From Sphingomonas sp. HITSZ_GF (GTDB taxonomy: Bacteria > Pseudomonadota > Alphaproteobacteria > Sphingomonadales > Sphingomonadaceae), in contig NZ_JARQXA010000005.1 of the NCBI RefSeq assembly GCF_029543155.1, forward strand, positions 124,001 through 188,000: DNA of 64,000 nt, written 5' to 3'. The position numbers and the translations under genes are program-made. The notes under the pieces were generated by a model that was not told where the DNA came from, ran no database searches, and was given only the letters and a program-made list of their open reading frames with translations. Shown here in pieces: positions 18,501 through 27,254 of the stretch; position 1 is the first letter of the stretch, and every line of letters starts with the position of its first letter.

Positions 18501-18652
18501 GGTTCATTCTCCCCTCACTGCAACCGGGCTCATTTTGGCCCGTTCGACACAGCAGCGCAACGATTCAGCAATGCGCAAAGTTGCGTTGAGCCTTTTCGCT
18601 TGAACCGCGTTTGAACGGACGATGCCTATCCCGGCAGTTGTTGGGGTTGCGT
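18501..18652. promoter_or_regulatory. Divergent promoter region, MVL-domain protein / M15 peptidase
   Basis: A 152-bp gap between two divergent starts. It is less GC-rich than its surroundings (TTTTCGCTTGAACC and GTTTGAACGG near 18592-18617), consistent with promoter elements, but I cannot assign exact boxes. Confidence 0.4.
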
Positions 18653-20050
18653 ATGCGTATTCCCGCCTTTGCCCTGTTCCTGCTCGCGCCGTGGGCGGCG
18701 CATGCGCATGACGAGGATTCCCCGCCCCCGCCCGCCATCGCCACGGCAGCGCCGCTGTTCAACCACCTGCCCTATGGCGAGGCCGATCCTTCCGCGCTGC
18801 TGGCCGTGCCCAACCTGCCCGGCTGTACGCTGGCGCGCGAGGCGGTGCCCGATCTCGAGCGGATGCTGGCGGCGGCGCGGGCCGAAGGGGTGGAGCTGGG
18901 CACCGCATCGTGCTTCCGCTCGGTCGCCTATCAGCGCCGGGTGTTCTGCGCCGGCGCCGGAAACTGCGATGCCGTGGCTGCCCAGCGCGCCCGCTTCGTC
19001 GCCCCGCCGGGCTATAGCGAGCATGCGACCGGCTACGCTATCGACTTCGTCCAGCGCGGCGGCGATTGCCGCGCAGTGGAGCAATGCTTCTTCCTCACCT
19101 CGGGCGGCCAGTGGCTGATGCGCCGCGCGCCGGAGTTCGGCTTCGAGCTGTCCTTCCCGGCCGGCAACAAGCAGGGCGTGGGCTGGGAGCCCTGGCATTG
19201 GCGCTGGGTCGGCGCGCCCGCCGCCCGCACTCGCTTCGCCCCGGCCCAGGCGCGCTTTCCCGCCCTGCCCGCCGCGCCGCAAATGAAAACGGCGGCCGGA
19301 CACGAGGTCCGGCCGCCGTCCCTGGAGACCGCGCCAGGAGGGGGGGAATTACGCGGTCTCGGCTTCGCGGTGGGGAGCCGCGATCTTGTTGGCCAGCTCG
19401 GCGACCTTGCGACCCTGATAGCGGGCGCCGTCCAGCTCGACCTGGCTCGGCATGCGGCTGCCGTCGCCGTCCGAGATGGTGGTCGCGCCATAGGGCGAGC
19501 CGCCCTTCACTTCGTCGACGCCGCTCTGGCCCTGGAAGCCATAGTCGAGGCCGACCACGGTCAGCCCGAAGTGCAGCAGGTTGGTGATGATCGAGAAGAG
19601 CGTCGTCTCCTGGCCGCCATGCTGGGTGGCGGTCGAGGTGAAGGCGCCGCCGACCTTGCCGTTCAGCTGGCCCTGGTACCAGACGCCGCCGGCGCGGTCC
19701 CAGAAGCTCGCCATCTGGCTGGCCATGCGGCCGAACCGGGTCGGCGCGCCGACGAGGATGCCGTCATAATTGGCGAGTTCGTTGACGTCTTCCAGCACCG
19801 GATGGCTGTGATCGGCAACGAAGCCGGCAGCAGCAGCCACCTCGGCCGGCGCCGTCTCGGGAACGCGGCGGACGTCGACCTCGGCGCCGGCGCTGCGCGC
19901 GCCCTCGGCGACGGCATCGGCCATCTTCGCGAGGTGACCATAGGACGAGTAATAGAGAACGAGGATCTTCGACATGGTTGCGACTCCCTTCCTTGTTATT
20001 CGCTGTCGACCAGGACGATCTCGGCGTCCTCGATCGCGGTGATGGTGTAG
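18653..20050 (+). CDS. M15 D-Ala-D-Ala carboxypeptidase (VanY-like), with run-on C-terminus
   Basis: An exported zinc peptidase that trims peptidoglycan stem peptides. Signal peptide [18 protein letters not shown], then the VanY domain to about residue 187: [13 protein letters not shown], the zinc site [11 protein letters not shown] (His124, Asp131) and WEPWHWRW (Glu179, His182). The start at 18653 gives a clean signal peptide. The frame has no stop after the domain. It continues through an intrinsic terminator of the opposite strand (19289-19319) and then antisense across all of wrbA to 20050, giving 465 residues where about 200 would be normal. Residues after about 212 look like antisense translation. 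A lost stop codon, a frameshift or a sequencing error is likely. Confidence 0.75.
   Translation: MRIPAFALFLLAPWAAHAHDEDSPPPPAIATAAPLFNHLPYGEADPSALLAVPNLPGCTLAREAVPDLERMLAAARAEGVELGTASCFRSVAYQRRVFCAGAGNCDAVAAQRARFVAPPGYSEHATGYAIDFVQRGGDCRAVEQCFFLTSGGQWLMRRAPEFGFELSFPAGNKQGVGWEPWHWRWVGAPAARTRFAPAQARFPALPAAPQMKTAAGHEVRPPSLETAPGGGELRGLGFAVGSRDLVGQLGDLATLIAGAVQLDLARHAAAVAVRDGGRAIGRAALHFVDAALALEAIVEADHGQPEVQQVGDDREERRLLAAMLGGGRGEGAADLAVQLALVPDAAGAVPEARHLAGHAAEPGRRADEDAVIIGEFVDVFQHRMAVIGNEAGSSSHLGRRRLGNAADVDLGAGAARALGDGIGHLREVTIGRVIENEDLRHGCDSLPCYSLSTRTISASSIAVMV
19289..19319 (-). terminator. Terminator of the pirin-wrbA unit
   Basis: Perfect 12-bp stem (ACGGCGGCCGGA / TCCGGCCGCCGT) with a 7-nt loop. 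On the minus strand it is followed by TTTCATTT. It lies 30 bp after the wrbA stop codon and inside the extended M15 frame. Confidence 0.85.
19349..19975 (-). CDS. wrbA: NAD(P)H:quinone oxidoreductase WrbA
   Basis: FMN flavodoxin-fold enzyme that reduces quinones by two electrons and avoids semiquinone radicals. The 208 residues begin [26 protein letters not shown] (phosphate loop) and hold the WrbA signature [27 protein letters not shown] and [15 protein letters not shown]. It lies 20 bp downstream of the pirin gene and is probably co-transcribed with it under the divergent LysR regulator. It is fully overlapped antisense by the extended M15 frame. Confidence 0.96.
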   Translation of the reverse strand: MSKILVLYYSSYGHLAKMADAVAEGARSAGAEVDVRRVPETAPAEVAAAAGFVADHSHPVLEDVNELANYDGILVGAPTRFGRMASQMASFWDRAGGVWYQGQLNGKVGGAFTSTATQHGGQETTLFSIITNLLHFGLTVVGLDYGFQGQSGVDEVKGGSPYGATTISDGDGSRMPSQVELDGARYQGRKVAELANKIAAPHREAETA

Positions 20051-20694
20051 GCCTTGCCACTGCGCAGCGCGGCACCGTCCCGGGCGTTGACCGGCTCGCC
20101 GTCGATCTCGATCCTGCCTTCGGCGGGGACCAGATAGGCGTGACGGTTCGCACCCACTTCATGGGTGACGCTCTCGCCGGCCTTCAGCGTGGCGCCCAGC
20201 ACCCGGGCATCGGCCCGGATCGGCAGCGCATCGGCATCATCGGCAAAGCCGCTCGCCAGGGTGACGAACTTGCCCGAGCGATCGCCCTTGGGGAAAGGCT
20301 TGGCGCCCCAACTCGGCTGGCCGCCCCGCTCGCGCGGCATGATCCAGATCTGGAAGATGCGCGTCGTCTCGGGTTCGAGATTATACTCGGCATGGCGCAC
20401 GCCGGTGCCCGCGCTCATCACCTGGACATCGCCGGCGCCGGTGCGGCCCTTGTTGCCCATCGAGTCCTGATGCGTGATCGCCCCCTGGCGGACATAGGTA
20501 ATGATCTCCATGTCCTGGTGCGGGTGCGGCGGGAAGCCCGCGCCGGCGGCGATCTCGTCGTCGTTCCAGACGCGCAGCGCGCCCCAGTTCATCCGGGCCG
20601 GATCATAATAGTTCGCGAAGCTGAAATGGTGCCGCGCGTTGAGCCAGCCATGATCCGCATGGCCGAGGCTCTCAAAGGGTCGTTTGTCGATCAT
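19996..20694 (-). CDS. Pirin family protein (YhhW-like, quercetinase type)
   Basis: Bicupin iron protein. [31 protein letters not shown]... is the YhhW/pirin start, and the metal-binding set [11 protein letters not shown] (His-x-His) and [10 protein letters not shown] is present, with Glu in the next strand. YhhW-type pirins can oxygenate flavonols such as quercetin. The start at 20694 has AGGAGG 10 nt upstream; the frame is open 13 codons further. First gene of a pirin-wrbA pair divergent from a LysR gene. The pairing with a quinone reductase suggests handling of aromatic or quinone compounds. Confidence 0.92.
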   Translation of the reverse strand: MIDKRPFESLGHADHGWLNARHHFSFANYYDPARMNWGALRVWNDDEIAAGAGFPPHPHQDMEIITYVRQGAITHQDSMGNKGRTGAGDVQVMSAGTGVRHAEYNLEPETTRIFQIWIMPRERGGQPSWGAKPFPKGDRSGKFVTLASGFADDADALPIRADARVLGATLKAGESVTHEVGANRHAYLVPAEGRIEIDGEPVNARDGAALRSGKAYTITAIEDAEIVLVDSE

Positions 20695-20751
20695 GGGGTG
20701 TGAACCTCCTGTGTTGATCCGGAAGATAGGCACCCGGATCGCGCGGTAAAT

Positions 20752-20777
20752 GGAAACGTTGGAAACCGATCGTTTCC
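20752..20777. promoter_or_regulatory. Probable LysR operator between pirin-wrbA and the regulator gene
   Basis: GGAAACCGATCGTTTCC (20761-20777) is a palindrome with 6-bp arms, preceded by a further half site GGAAACGTT (20752-20760). It sits midway in the 99-bp divergent gap, the usual place for a LysR binding site controlling both directions. Confidence 0.65.
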
Positions 20778-20793
20778 GTGTTACGCCTGCGGC

Positions 20794-21723
20794 ATGAAGC
20801 TACCGGACTTCGAGGCCTGGGCCGTTTTCGCCGCGGTGGTCGAGCACCGTTCCTTCAGCGCGGCCGCGGACGCCCTCGCCGTCTCCAAGGCGACTGTCTC
20901 CAAAGCGATCACCCGGCTGGAGGGCCGGCTGGGCACCACGCTGTTCCACCGCACCTCGCGCCGGCTGACGCTCACCGACAGCGGCCGCAGCCTTGCCGAG
21001 CATGCCCAGCGCATCCTGACCGAGGGCCAGGCAGCGGAAGAGGCCGCCTTCGAATCCGCCAGCGCGCCCGCGGGGCTGGTCCGCGTCGCCGCGCCGCTCA
21101 CCTTCGGCATCCAGGCCGTCGCCCCCGTCCTTGCCGACTTCATGACGCTCTATCCCGGCATCAAGGTGGAGCTGCGCCTGTCCGACGCGTTCGTCGACAT
21201 CGTCGGCGAGGGGATCGACATCGCGCTGCGCATCGCCGAGCTGCCCGACAGCTCGCTGCGCGCCCGCAGGCTGGGGCCGATGGTGATGCACATCGTCGGC
21301 GCGCCTGCCTATTTCGACAAGGCCGGGCGGCCGCGCCATCCCGCCGACCTCGCCCACCATGCCTGCTTCGTCTATACGAACACGTCCAACCCGGATGTAT
21401 GGCGCTTCCGCAAGGCCGGCGGCGAGGAAGCCGCGGTGCGCGTCGATGGGCCGATCCGCACCGACAGCGGCGATGCGATGATCCCCGCGCTGCGCGCAGG
21501 CCTGGGCATCGCCCGCCTGCCCGACTTCCTGATCGCCGACGAGCTGGCCAAGGGCGATCTCGAGGAAGTGCTGCTGGAATGGTCAGGCACCGCCGCCGCG
21601 CTCCACCTGCTCACGCCCCCCGGCACGCTGCGCCCCGCCCGCGTCGAGGCGCTGATCGATTTCCTCGCCGATCGGCTCCGCAAGACCTGCGGCGAATTCC
21701 ACTTAAAGGACTCGACTCCGTAA
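20794..21723 (+). CDS. LysR-family transcriptional regulator
   Basis: A 309-residue LysR protein: winged helix-turn-helix at residues about 5-63 (FAAVVEHRSFSAAADALAVSKATVSKAITRLEGRLGTTLFHRTSRRLTLT), then an effector-binding domain (GLVRVAAPLTFG..., ALRIAELPDSSLRARRLG). It resembles the CrgA/DhcR-like group that often controls neighbouring oxidoreductases. It is divergent from pirin-wrbA, with a palindrome between, so it is probably their regulator, perhaps responding to quinones or electrophiles. Its last codons contain two GANTC sites of the ctrA upstream cluster. Confidence 0.94.
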   Translation: MKLPDFEAWAVFAAVVEHRSFSAAADALAVSKATVSKAITRLEGRLGTTLFHRTSRRLTLTDSGRSLAEHAQRILTEGQAAEEAAFESASAPAGLVRVAAPLTFGIQAVAPVLADFMTLYPGIKVELRLSDAFVDIVGEGIDIALRIAELPDSSLRARRLGPMVMHIVGAPAYFDKAGRPRHPADLAHHACFVYTNTSNPDVWRFRKAGGEEAAVRVDGPIRTDSGDAMIPALRAGLGIARLPDFLIADELAKGDLEEVLLEWSGTAAALHLLTPPGTLRPARVEALIDFLADRLRKTCGEFHLKDSTP

Positions 21724-21827
21724 CGGTTTTGAGTCCGCCCCTAGGTAGATTCCCTACGACTCGTGGAGTCAGGCCGGTTAGGGAGAAATTAACCTTTTGC
21801 CTTCAGACACGCTTAGGTTAATGAATC
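21709..21827 (+). promoter_or_regulatory. ctrA control region: CtrA box and GANTC cluster
   Basis: TTAG-N7-TTAA at 21778-21792 fits the CtrA recognition sequence and implies autoregulation. Seven GANTC sites (CcrM methylation targets) occur at 21709, 21714, 21731, 21748, 21758, 21766 and 21823, far denser than chance. In Caulobacter, methylation state and CtrA itself time ctrA transcription. Confidence 0.8.
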
Positions 21828-21885
21828 GCTCAGGGCATGCCTTTTCATTGGGGCAAGGCAGCCTTGCAGCAAGGGGACTTTGACG

Positions 21886-22599
21886 ATGCGCGTGCTGTTG
21901 ATCGAAGACGAGCCGAGCACTGCCAAGGCAATCGAGCTGATGCTCACCACCGAGGGTTTCAACGTCTATACGACGGACCTGGGTGAGGAGGGCTTGGACC
22001 TGGCCAAGCTCTATGATTACGACATCATCCTGCTCGACCTGAACCTGCCCGACATGCACGGGTATGACGTTCTGAAGAAGGTCCGGGTCGCCCGCGTGCA
22101 GACGCCGGTGCTGATCCTGTCCGGCATCAACGAAATGGACAGCAAGGTGCGCTCGTTCGGCTTCGGTGCCGACGATTACGTGACCAAGCCCTTCCACCGC
22201 GAAGAGCTGGTCGCCCGCATCCATGCGGTCGTCCGCCGCTCGAAGGGCCACAGCCAGTCGGTCATCCGCACCGGCAAGCTGGCGGTCAATCTCGATGCGA
22301 AGACGGTCGAGGTCGACGGTGCCCGCGTGCACCTGACCGGCAAGGAATATGCGATGCTGGAGCTGCTCTCGCTCCGCAAGGGCACGACGCTCACCAAGGA
22401 AATGTTCCTGAACCACCTGTATGGCGGCATGGACGAGCCCGAGCTCAAGATCATCGACGTCTTCATCTGTAAGCTGCGCAAGAAGCTCAGCATGGCGTGC
22501 GAAGGCGACAATTACATCGAGACCGTCTGGGGCCGCGGCTATGTGCTGCGCGAGCCGGACGGCGTGGAAGGCCAGGAGCCCGTTTCGGCGGTCGCCTGA
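21886..22599 (+). CDS. ctrA: Cell-cycle master response regulator CtrA
   Basis: OmpR-type regulator that controls division, motility and, in Caulobacter, replication. The protein begins [20 protein letters not shown]; receiver domain 1-120 with phosphoacceptor Asp51 ([15 protein letters not shown]) and Lys in VTKPF; DNA-binding winged helix about 125-230 ([52 protein letters not shown]), close to the Caulobacter sequence. The C-terminus ends PVSAVA, hydrophobic, as in ClpXP-degraded CtrA. Start taken at ATG 21886 rather than the TTG two codons upstream; AAGGGGA precedes it. cpdR and trcR, other members of the cell-cycle circuit, are also in this window. Confidence 0.97.
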   Translation: MRVLLIEDEPSTAKAIELMLTTEGFNVYTTDLGEEGLDLAKLYDYDIILLDLNLPDMHGYDVLKKVRVARVQTPVLILSGINEMDSKVRSFGFGADDYVTKPFHREELVARIHAVVRRSKGHSQSVIRTGKLAVNLDAKTVEVDGARVHLTGKEYAMLELLSLRKGTTLTKEMFLNHLYGGMDEPELKIIDVFICKLRKKLSMACEGDNYIETVWGRGYVLREPDGVEGQEPVSAVA

Positions 22600-22625
22600 G
22601 GAATATACCTGCTGAGCAGGGCAAG

Positions 22626-22660
22626 GAAGGCCGCGGCCCCGCAAGGGACCGCGGCCTTTC
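22626..22660. terminator. Bidirectional terminator between ctrA and the next gene
   Basis: Stem AAGGCCGCGG.CCC / GGG.CCGCGGCCTT with a GCAA loop, followed by TTCCCGTTT on the plus strand and preceded by A/T-poor but CTTCCTTGC sequence on the minus strand. It serves convergent ctrA and the 22672 gene. Confidence 0.75.
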
Positions 22661-22671
22661 CCGTTTCAGGG

Positions 22672-23562
22672 TCAGTAATAGAAGTCGCAGCCGTCGCGCA
22701 GGAAATCGTCGTCGCGCTTGGAATCGCAATAGGTCAGCAGCCCCTCGGGCACCTGACGCTCGGCGATGCGGAAGGGCTCGCCGGCGCCGCGCCGGGTGAG
22801 CAGAACGCTGCCCGCCGGCACCATCTTCCTCCCCTTGTGCATCGTCACGTCGATCCGCACGCGATCGGGCGAGAGGAAGGTCGCGCGGCGCTCGGTATAG
22901 CGCTTCAGGTCCGACATCAGGATCGCCCGCGCCTCCACCGCCAGCACCTGCTTCAGCGCCATGTCCTTGCCGATCTCGAAGGTGCGATAGACCACCGCAT
23001 CGTACATGTTGCCGTTATGGGTGCGCTCCTCGACCGTGAGCGTCGGCCGCCGCCCGCCGCTGCCGGGCTGCATCCGGACGAAAGGTGCCCCGAGCAACGG
23101 ATCGCCCTTGGCGTACACGCTCGCCCATTTGGTGAAGATCAGCGGCGGGGCCTGGGTCACGGCGCCGGTGCGCGGATCGCGGGCGAGGAAATAATCGACT
23201 TCATTGCCGAGCGGAAAGGCGCGCGGGGCGACATAGAGTTCGAGCCCGTCCGGCCCCTGCAGCCGGAAGACCGGGGCGAACACGCGGCGGCAGTCCATCC
23301 GCGTCTCGCGCCATTCGGCCTCGGTGAAATTCTTCCTGGCGATGGCGGTCACATGTGCGCGGATCCTGTCCGCCACCGCCCGTGGCAAGGGCGCCGGCAC
23401 GGGCCTGGACCGATAGTCCTGCTCGAGGCGGATGTCGTTGTCGGCGGTGCGCACCGCGCTCAACCGGCAATGCCGAAAGTCGCGCGGGTCGCCCTGGGCA
23501 CCGGGCGGGCTGGTGAAGGAAGCGATCCATCCGAAACCGGCAACCAGCCCGATGACCTTCAT
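22672..23562 (-). CDS. Secreted protein, unknown
   Basis: A 296-residue product with an N-terminal export signal (MKVIGLVAGFGWIASFTSPPGAQG) and no membrane segment afterwards. It has six cysteines, with pairs near both ends (FRHC, MDCRR, TYCDS, DGCDFYY) that could be disulfides. I do not recognise the domain. It lies 10 bp downstream of the HPP gene on the same strand and may belong to the amidohydrolase-HPP unit. Confidence 0.75.
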   Translation of the reverse strand: MKVIGLVAGFGWIASFTSPPGAQGDPRDFRHCRLSAVRTADNDIRLEQDYRSRPVPAPLPRAVADRIRAHVTAIARKNFTEAEWRETRMDCRRVFAPVFRLQGPDGLELYVAPRAFPLGNEVDYFLARDPRTGAVTQAPPLIFTKWASVYAKGDPLLGAPFVRMQPGSGGRRPTLTVEERTHNGNMYDAVVYRTFEIGKDMALKQVLAVEARAILMSDLKRYTERRATFLSPDRVRIDVTMHKGRKMVPAGSVLLTRRGAGEPFRIAERQVPEGLLTYCDSKRDDDFLRDGCDFYY

Positions 23563-23572
23563 CGCCTCTCCC

Positions 23573-24232
23573 CTATCGCCCGCGCCGCGCCATCGCGTGC
23601 CGCTCGGCCGCCTCCAGCAACGCCGCCAGATCCGCGCGGCTCACGTCGAAGCTTTCCTGCACCTCGGCGAGCGCGGCGTCGATATCCTCCGCCGAGATGC
23701 GCGGATCGGGCGGCGCGGCAGCGGGCCGGTGCGGATAGCTGTGGCCGGAGAGGCGGTGGAAGACGAGGCCGGCGAGCACCAGCAGCACGGCGTTGAGCCC
23801 GCCCGGCACCAGCGCGAAGCTGTAACCGCGCGCCAGCACCTCGGGGCTGCCGATCACTGCGATCAGCGCCGCGCCGCCGCCCGGCGGATGCAGGCAGCGT
23901 CCGATCGACATCAGCAGGATCGCCAGCCCCACCGCCAGCCCGGCGGCCAACGCGCCATGGCCGAGCAGTTGCACCGCGAAGATGCCGCAGGCGATCGATA
24001 TCACCGTGCCGCCGATGATCGGCCAGGGCTGGCCGAGCGGGCTCGATGGCACCGCGAACAGCAGCACCGCCGAGGCGCCGATCGACCCGGCCATCAACAG
24101 CGCGACATGATGCCCGGCGAACCAGGTGGTGAGCGCGCCGGAAAAGCCGATCGCCAGCGCCGCGCCCAATGCCCCGAACCCGCGATCGCGCCACGTGGCG
24201 CCCGGCAGGCGGAGCCGCGGCAGCGCCATCAT
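23573..24232 (-). CDS. HPP family membrane protein
   Basis: A 219-residue protein with four transmembrane helices and the family signature CLHPPGGGAALIAVIG (His-Pro-Pro) in the third hydrophobic stretch; a soluble C-terminal helix pair follows (ISAEDIDAALAEVQESFDVSRADLAALLEAAERHAMARR). Family members have been linked to nitrite transport in chloroplasts, but the bacterial role is unsettled. Its start overlaps the amidohydrolase stop codon by 4 bp (ATGA), so translation is coupled. Confidence 0.9.
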   Translation of the reverse strand: MMALPRLRLPGATWRDRGFGALGAALAIGFSGALTTWFAGHHVALLMAGSIGASAVLLFAVPSSPLGQPWPIIGGTVISIACGIFAVQLLGHGALAAGLAVGLAILLMSIGRCLHPPGGGAALIAVIGSPEVLARGYSFALVPGGLNAVLLVLAGLVFHRLSGHSYPHRPAAAPPDPRISAEDIDAALAEVQESFDVSRADLAALLEAAERHAMARRGR

Positions 24233-25884
24233 TTCTTCACATAGACGCGCGCGCCACCGACCCAGGTCTCGAGTACCTGGGTGCCGCGCAGGTCGGACGG
24301 CGAGGCGAGCAGCGGGTCGCGATCGACGATGATGAAGTCGGCGCGCAGGCCGGGCGCCAGCCGGCCGATCATCGACTCGGCAAAGCCCGCCCAGGCGGCG
24401 CCGGTGGTGAAGCCCGCCCAGCCCTGCTCGCGCGTCACCGCTTCCTCGACCCGCCAGCCACCGAAGGGCTGGCCATTGGCGTCGGTGCGGGTGAAGCTCA
24501 CGGCCCAGCCCGCCCAGGGATCGGGGCTCTCGACCGGATAGTCCGAGCCGAAGGCGATATGCGTGCCGTCCTTGAGCATCGTCTTCCAGGCATAGGCGCC
24601 GGCCAGCCTGTCCGGGCCCAGCCGCGCCTCGGCCATCTTCATGTCGCTGGTCTGGTGGACCGGCTGCATCGAGGCGATCACGCCCAGCTTGGCGAAGCGC
24701 GGCAGATCCTTGGGGTCGACGATCTGGGCATGCTCGATCCGCCAGCGGCGATCGTCCTTGTAGGTATCGGACAGCACTTCGACCGCATCGAGCACCTGCT
24801 GGTTGGCACGATCGCCGATGGCGTGGACGGCGATCTGGAAATTGTCCATCGCGCCGCGCGTCATCATGTTGAGCAGCTGGTCGTCGGTGAGGAAGCCCAG
24901 CCCCTTGTTGCCCGGCGCGTCGCTATATTCGGCCTTGAGCCAGGCGCCGCGGCTGCCAAGCGCGCCATCGGCATAGAGCTTGATCCCGCCCATGCGCAGC
25001 CTGTCGCCATAGAGCCAGGGCGTCGGCCCCTGCCCCGCCACTTGCAGCGCCGTCTCGACGCCGTGCCCATAGCTCATGATGCGGACGCGCAACTGGCCGA
25101 GATCGGCCATGCGGCGATAGGTGAGCCAGTCGTCCACGGTGGTGCCCATGTCCGCTGTGGCGGTGATCCCGAGCGACAGCAGCCGGTCCTGCGCCTTGAG
25201 GAAGGCGGCATTCATCTCGCGCGGCGTCGGCTTGGGGATGAACTTGCTGACCAGCCCCATCGCGCCGTCAACGAACACGCCGGCAGGTGCGCCCTTGGCG
25301 TCGCGCTCGATACGGCCGCCATTGGTATCCTTGTTCGCCGCGGTGACGCCGGCGATCTGGATCGCGCGGCTGTTCGCCCAGGCGGCATGGCCATCGACAC
25401 GCTCGAGCCAGACGGGGCGATCGCTCACCACCTTGTCGAGGTCCGCCGCGGTCGGGAAGCGGCCGAGCTTCCACGTCTCCTGGTTCCAGCCGCCGCCGAG
25501 GATCCACTTGGTCGGGTTGGCATCGGCATAGGCCTTGATCTTGGCCAGCGCCTCGTCGAGCGACGCGGTGCCCGAGAGATCGAGCAGCATCAGCTGCGAC
25601 CCCAGCCCCATCACATGGCCATGCGCATCGATCATGCCGGGCAGCAGCGTCTTGCCGCCCATATCGAGCTTCCATTCGACCTTCTTGGGGCGCTTGTCCT
25701 CGCGGGTGAGGAGCTGGGTGATCTTGCCGTCACGGTTGAACAGGATGCCGGTGAAGCGGACGACATCGCCCTTCTCGTCCAGCGTCATGCCGTTGACGTT
25801 GTCGATCAGACCGTCCGCCATGGCGGCTGCGGGGGCAAGGATGAGGGCGAGCGCGGCGAACAGCCGCAGGAGGCGCTTCAGCAT
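24229..25884 (-). CDS. Exported amidohydrolase, YtcJ/NfdA type
   Basis: A 551-residue TIM-barrel metal hydrolase of the amidohydrolase-3 family. Signal peptide MLKRLLRLFAALALILAPAAAMA; metal ligands LLPGMIDAHGHVMGLG; IGGGWNQE-like GGGWNQETW; HAIGDRANQQVLDAVE; RIEHAQIVDPKDL; FGSDYPVESPDPWAG. NfdA-like members hydrolyse N-substituted formamides, but specificity varies. Start at 25884 fits the signal peptide (four codons inside the open frame). First of an operon with the HPP gene and probably the secreted protein. Confidence 0.92.
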   Translation of the reverse strand: MLKRLLRLFAALALILAPAAAMADGLIDNVNGMTLDEKGDVVRFTGILFNRDGKITQLLTREDKRPKKVEWKLDMGGKTLLPGMIDAHGHVMGLGSQLMLLDLSGTASLDEALAKIKAYADANPTKWILGGGWNQETWKLGRFPTAADLDKVVSDRPVWLERVDGHAAWANSRAIQIAGVTAANKDTNGGRIERDAKGAPAGVFVDGAMGLVSKFIPKPTPREMNAAFLKAQDRLLSLGITATADMGTTVDDWLTYRRMADLGQLRVRIMSYGHGVETALQVAGQGPTPWLYGDRLRMGGIKLYADGALGSRGAWLKAEYSDAPGNKGLGFLTDDQLLNMMTRGAMDNFQIAVHAIGDRANQQVLDAVEVLSDTYKDDRRWRIEHAQIVDPKDLPRFAKLGVIASMQPVHQTSDMKMAEARLGPDRLAGAYAWKTMLKDGTHIAFGSDYPVESPDPWAGWAVSFTRTDANGQPFGGWRVEEAVTREQGWAGFTTGAAWAGFAESMIGRLAPGLRADFIIVDRDPLLASPSDLRGTQVLETWVGGARVYVKK

Positions 25885-26000
25885 GGCCGAGGGCATAGGG
25901 CCTGTTCCGCCCGTGCGCCAGATGCGCCGCCGCCATGCCGCCCCGACATGGGTTTCCCCGCAGAAGCGTGGTTTCCCCTGCGGCGCAGATGGTCTAGGCG

Positions 26001-27254
26001 ATGCGGGATATGGCCACCAAGACCCTCCCGGCGCATGCGCCGCAGCCCGTTTCGATCGACGACGTCCGTGCGGCGCAGGCGCGCATTGCGGGCCAGATCG
26101 TGCGGACGCCGACGCTGGTGAGCAAGACGCTGTCGGACCTGACCGGTGCCACCGTCTATCTCAAGTTCGAGAACCTCCAGTTCACCGCGGCCTACAAGGA
26201 GCGCGGCGCGCTCAACACGCTGCTCCAGCTCGACGAGGCGGCGCGCGCCAAGGGCGTGATCGCGGCATCGGCAGGCAACCACGCGCAGGGCCTGGCCTAT
26301 CACGCCAACCGGCTGGGCATCCCCAGCACGATCGTGATGCCGCGCAACACCCCGATCGTGAAGGTCACCCAGACCGAGGGCCACGGCGCCAACGTGATCC
26401 TCGAAGGCGAGACCTATGACGCGGCCTATGCGCACAGCCGCAAGCTGGAAGCCGAGCAAGGCTTCACCTTCGTTCACCCCTTCGACGATCCGCGCGTCAT
26501 CGCGGGCCAGGGCACGGTGGCGCTCGAGATGCTCGAGGACGTTCCGGAGATCGACACGCTGATCATCCCGATCGGCGGCGGCGGCCTGATCTCGGGCTGC
26601 TCGACCGTGGCCAAGTCCGAGGGGCGCAACATCGAAGTGGTCGGCGTGCAGGCCGAGCTCTATCCCTCGATGTACAACCGCATCCACCACACCGACATGC
26701 CCTGCGCCGGCGACACGCTGGCCGAAGGCATCGCAGTGAAGGAGCCGGGCGGCATCACCTCGGGCATGGTCGAGGCGCTGGTCGACGACATCGTGCTGGT
26801 CAGCGAGCGCCGGCTGGAAGAGTCGCTGAGCCTGCTGCTTCAGATCGAGAAGACCGTGGTCGAGGGCGCGGGCGCCGCCGGCCTGGCCGCGCTGCTCGCC
26901 GAGCCGGGCCGCTTCAAGGGCAAGACCGTGGGCATCGTGCTGTGCGGCGGCAATATCGATCCGCGCCTGCTCGCCTATGTACTGCTGCGCGACCTGGCCC
27001 GCTCGGGCCGGATGGCGCGGCTGCGCATCCGCCTGCAGGACCGGCCTGGCGCGCTCTACAAGGTGGCGCAGATCTTCGACCAGCTCTCCGTCAACATCCT
27101 CGAGCTGTCGCACCAGCGCATCTTCACCAACCTGCCGGCCAAGGGCCTGAGCCTGGACGTGGAGTGCGAGACGCGCGACCGCGACCATCTCGAACGGCTG
27201 ATGACGGCGCTGCGCCGGGCGCAGTATGAAGTGCAGCTGGTCGAGCTGGCCTGA
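26001..27254 (+). CDS. ilvA: Threonine ammonia-lyase with ACT domain
   Basis: PLP enzyme that converts threonine to 2-oxobutanoate and ammonia, the first step to isoleucine. The 417-residue protein has the PLP-lysine in FTAAYKERGALNTL (Lys66), the SAGNHAQGLAYHA motif, the phosphate-binding GGGGLISG, and a single C-terminal ACT domain (RLRIRLQDRPGALYKVAQIFDQLSVNILELSHQR). The single-ACT form matches the shorter, catabolic-like group common in alphaproteobacteria. A second possible start is ATG 26010. The gene stands alone. Confidence 0.95.
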   Translation: MRDMATKTLPAHAPQPVSIDDVRAAQARIAGQIVRTPTLVSKTLSDLTGATVYLKFENLQFTAAYKERGALNTLLQLDEAARAKGVIAASAGNHAQGLAYHANRLGIPSTIVMPRNTPIVKVTQTEGHGANVILEGETYDAAYAHSRKLEAEQGFTFVHPFDDPRVIAGQGTVALEMLEDVPEIDTLIIPIGGGGLISGCSTVAKSEGRNIEVVGVQAELYPSMYNRIHHTDMPCAGDTLAEGIAVKEPGGITSGMVEALVDDIVLVSERRLEESLSLLLQIEKTVVEGAGAAGLAALLAEPGRFKGKTVGIVLCGGNIDPRLLAYVLLRDLARSGRMARLRIRLQDRPGALYKVAQIFDQLSVNILELSHQRIFTNLPAKGLSLDVECETRDRDHLERLMTALRRAQYEVQLVELA

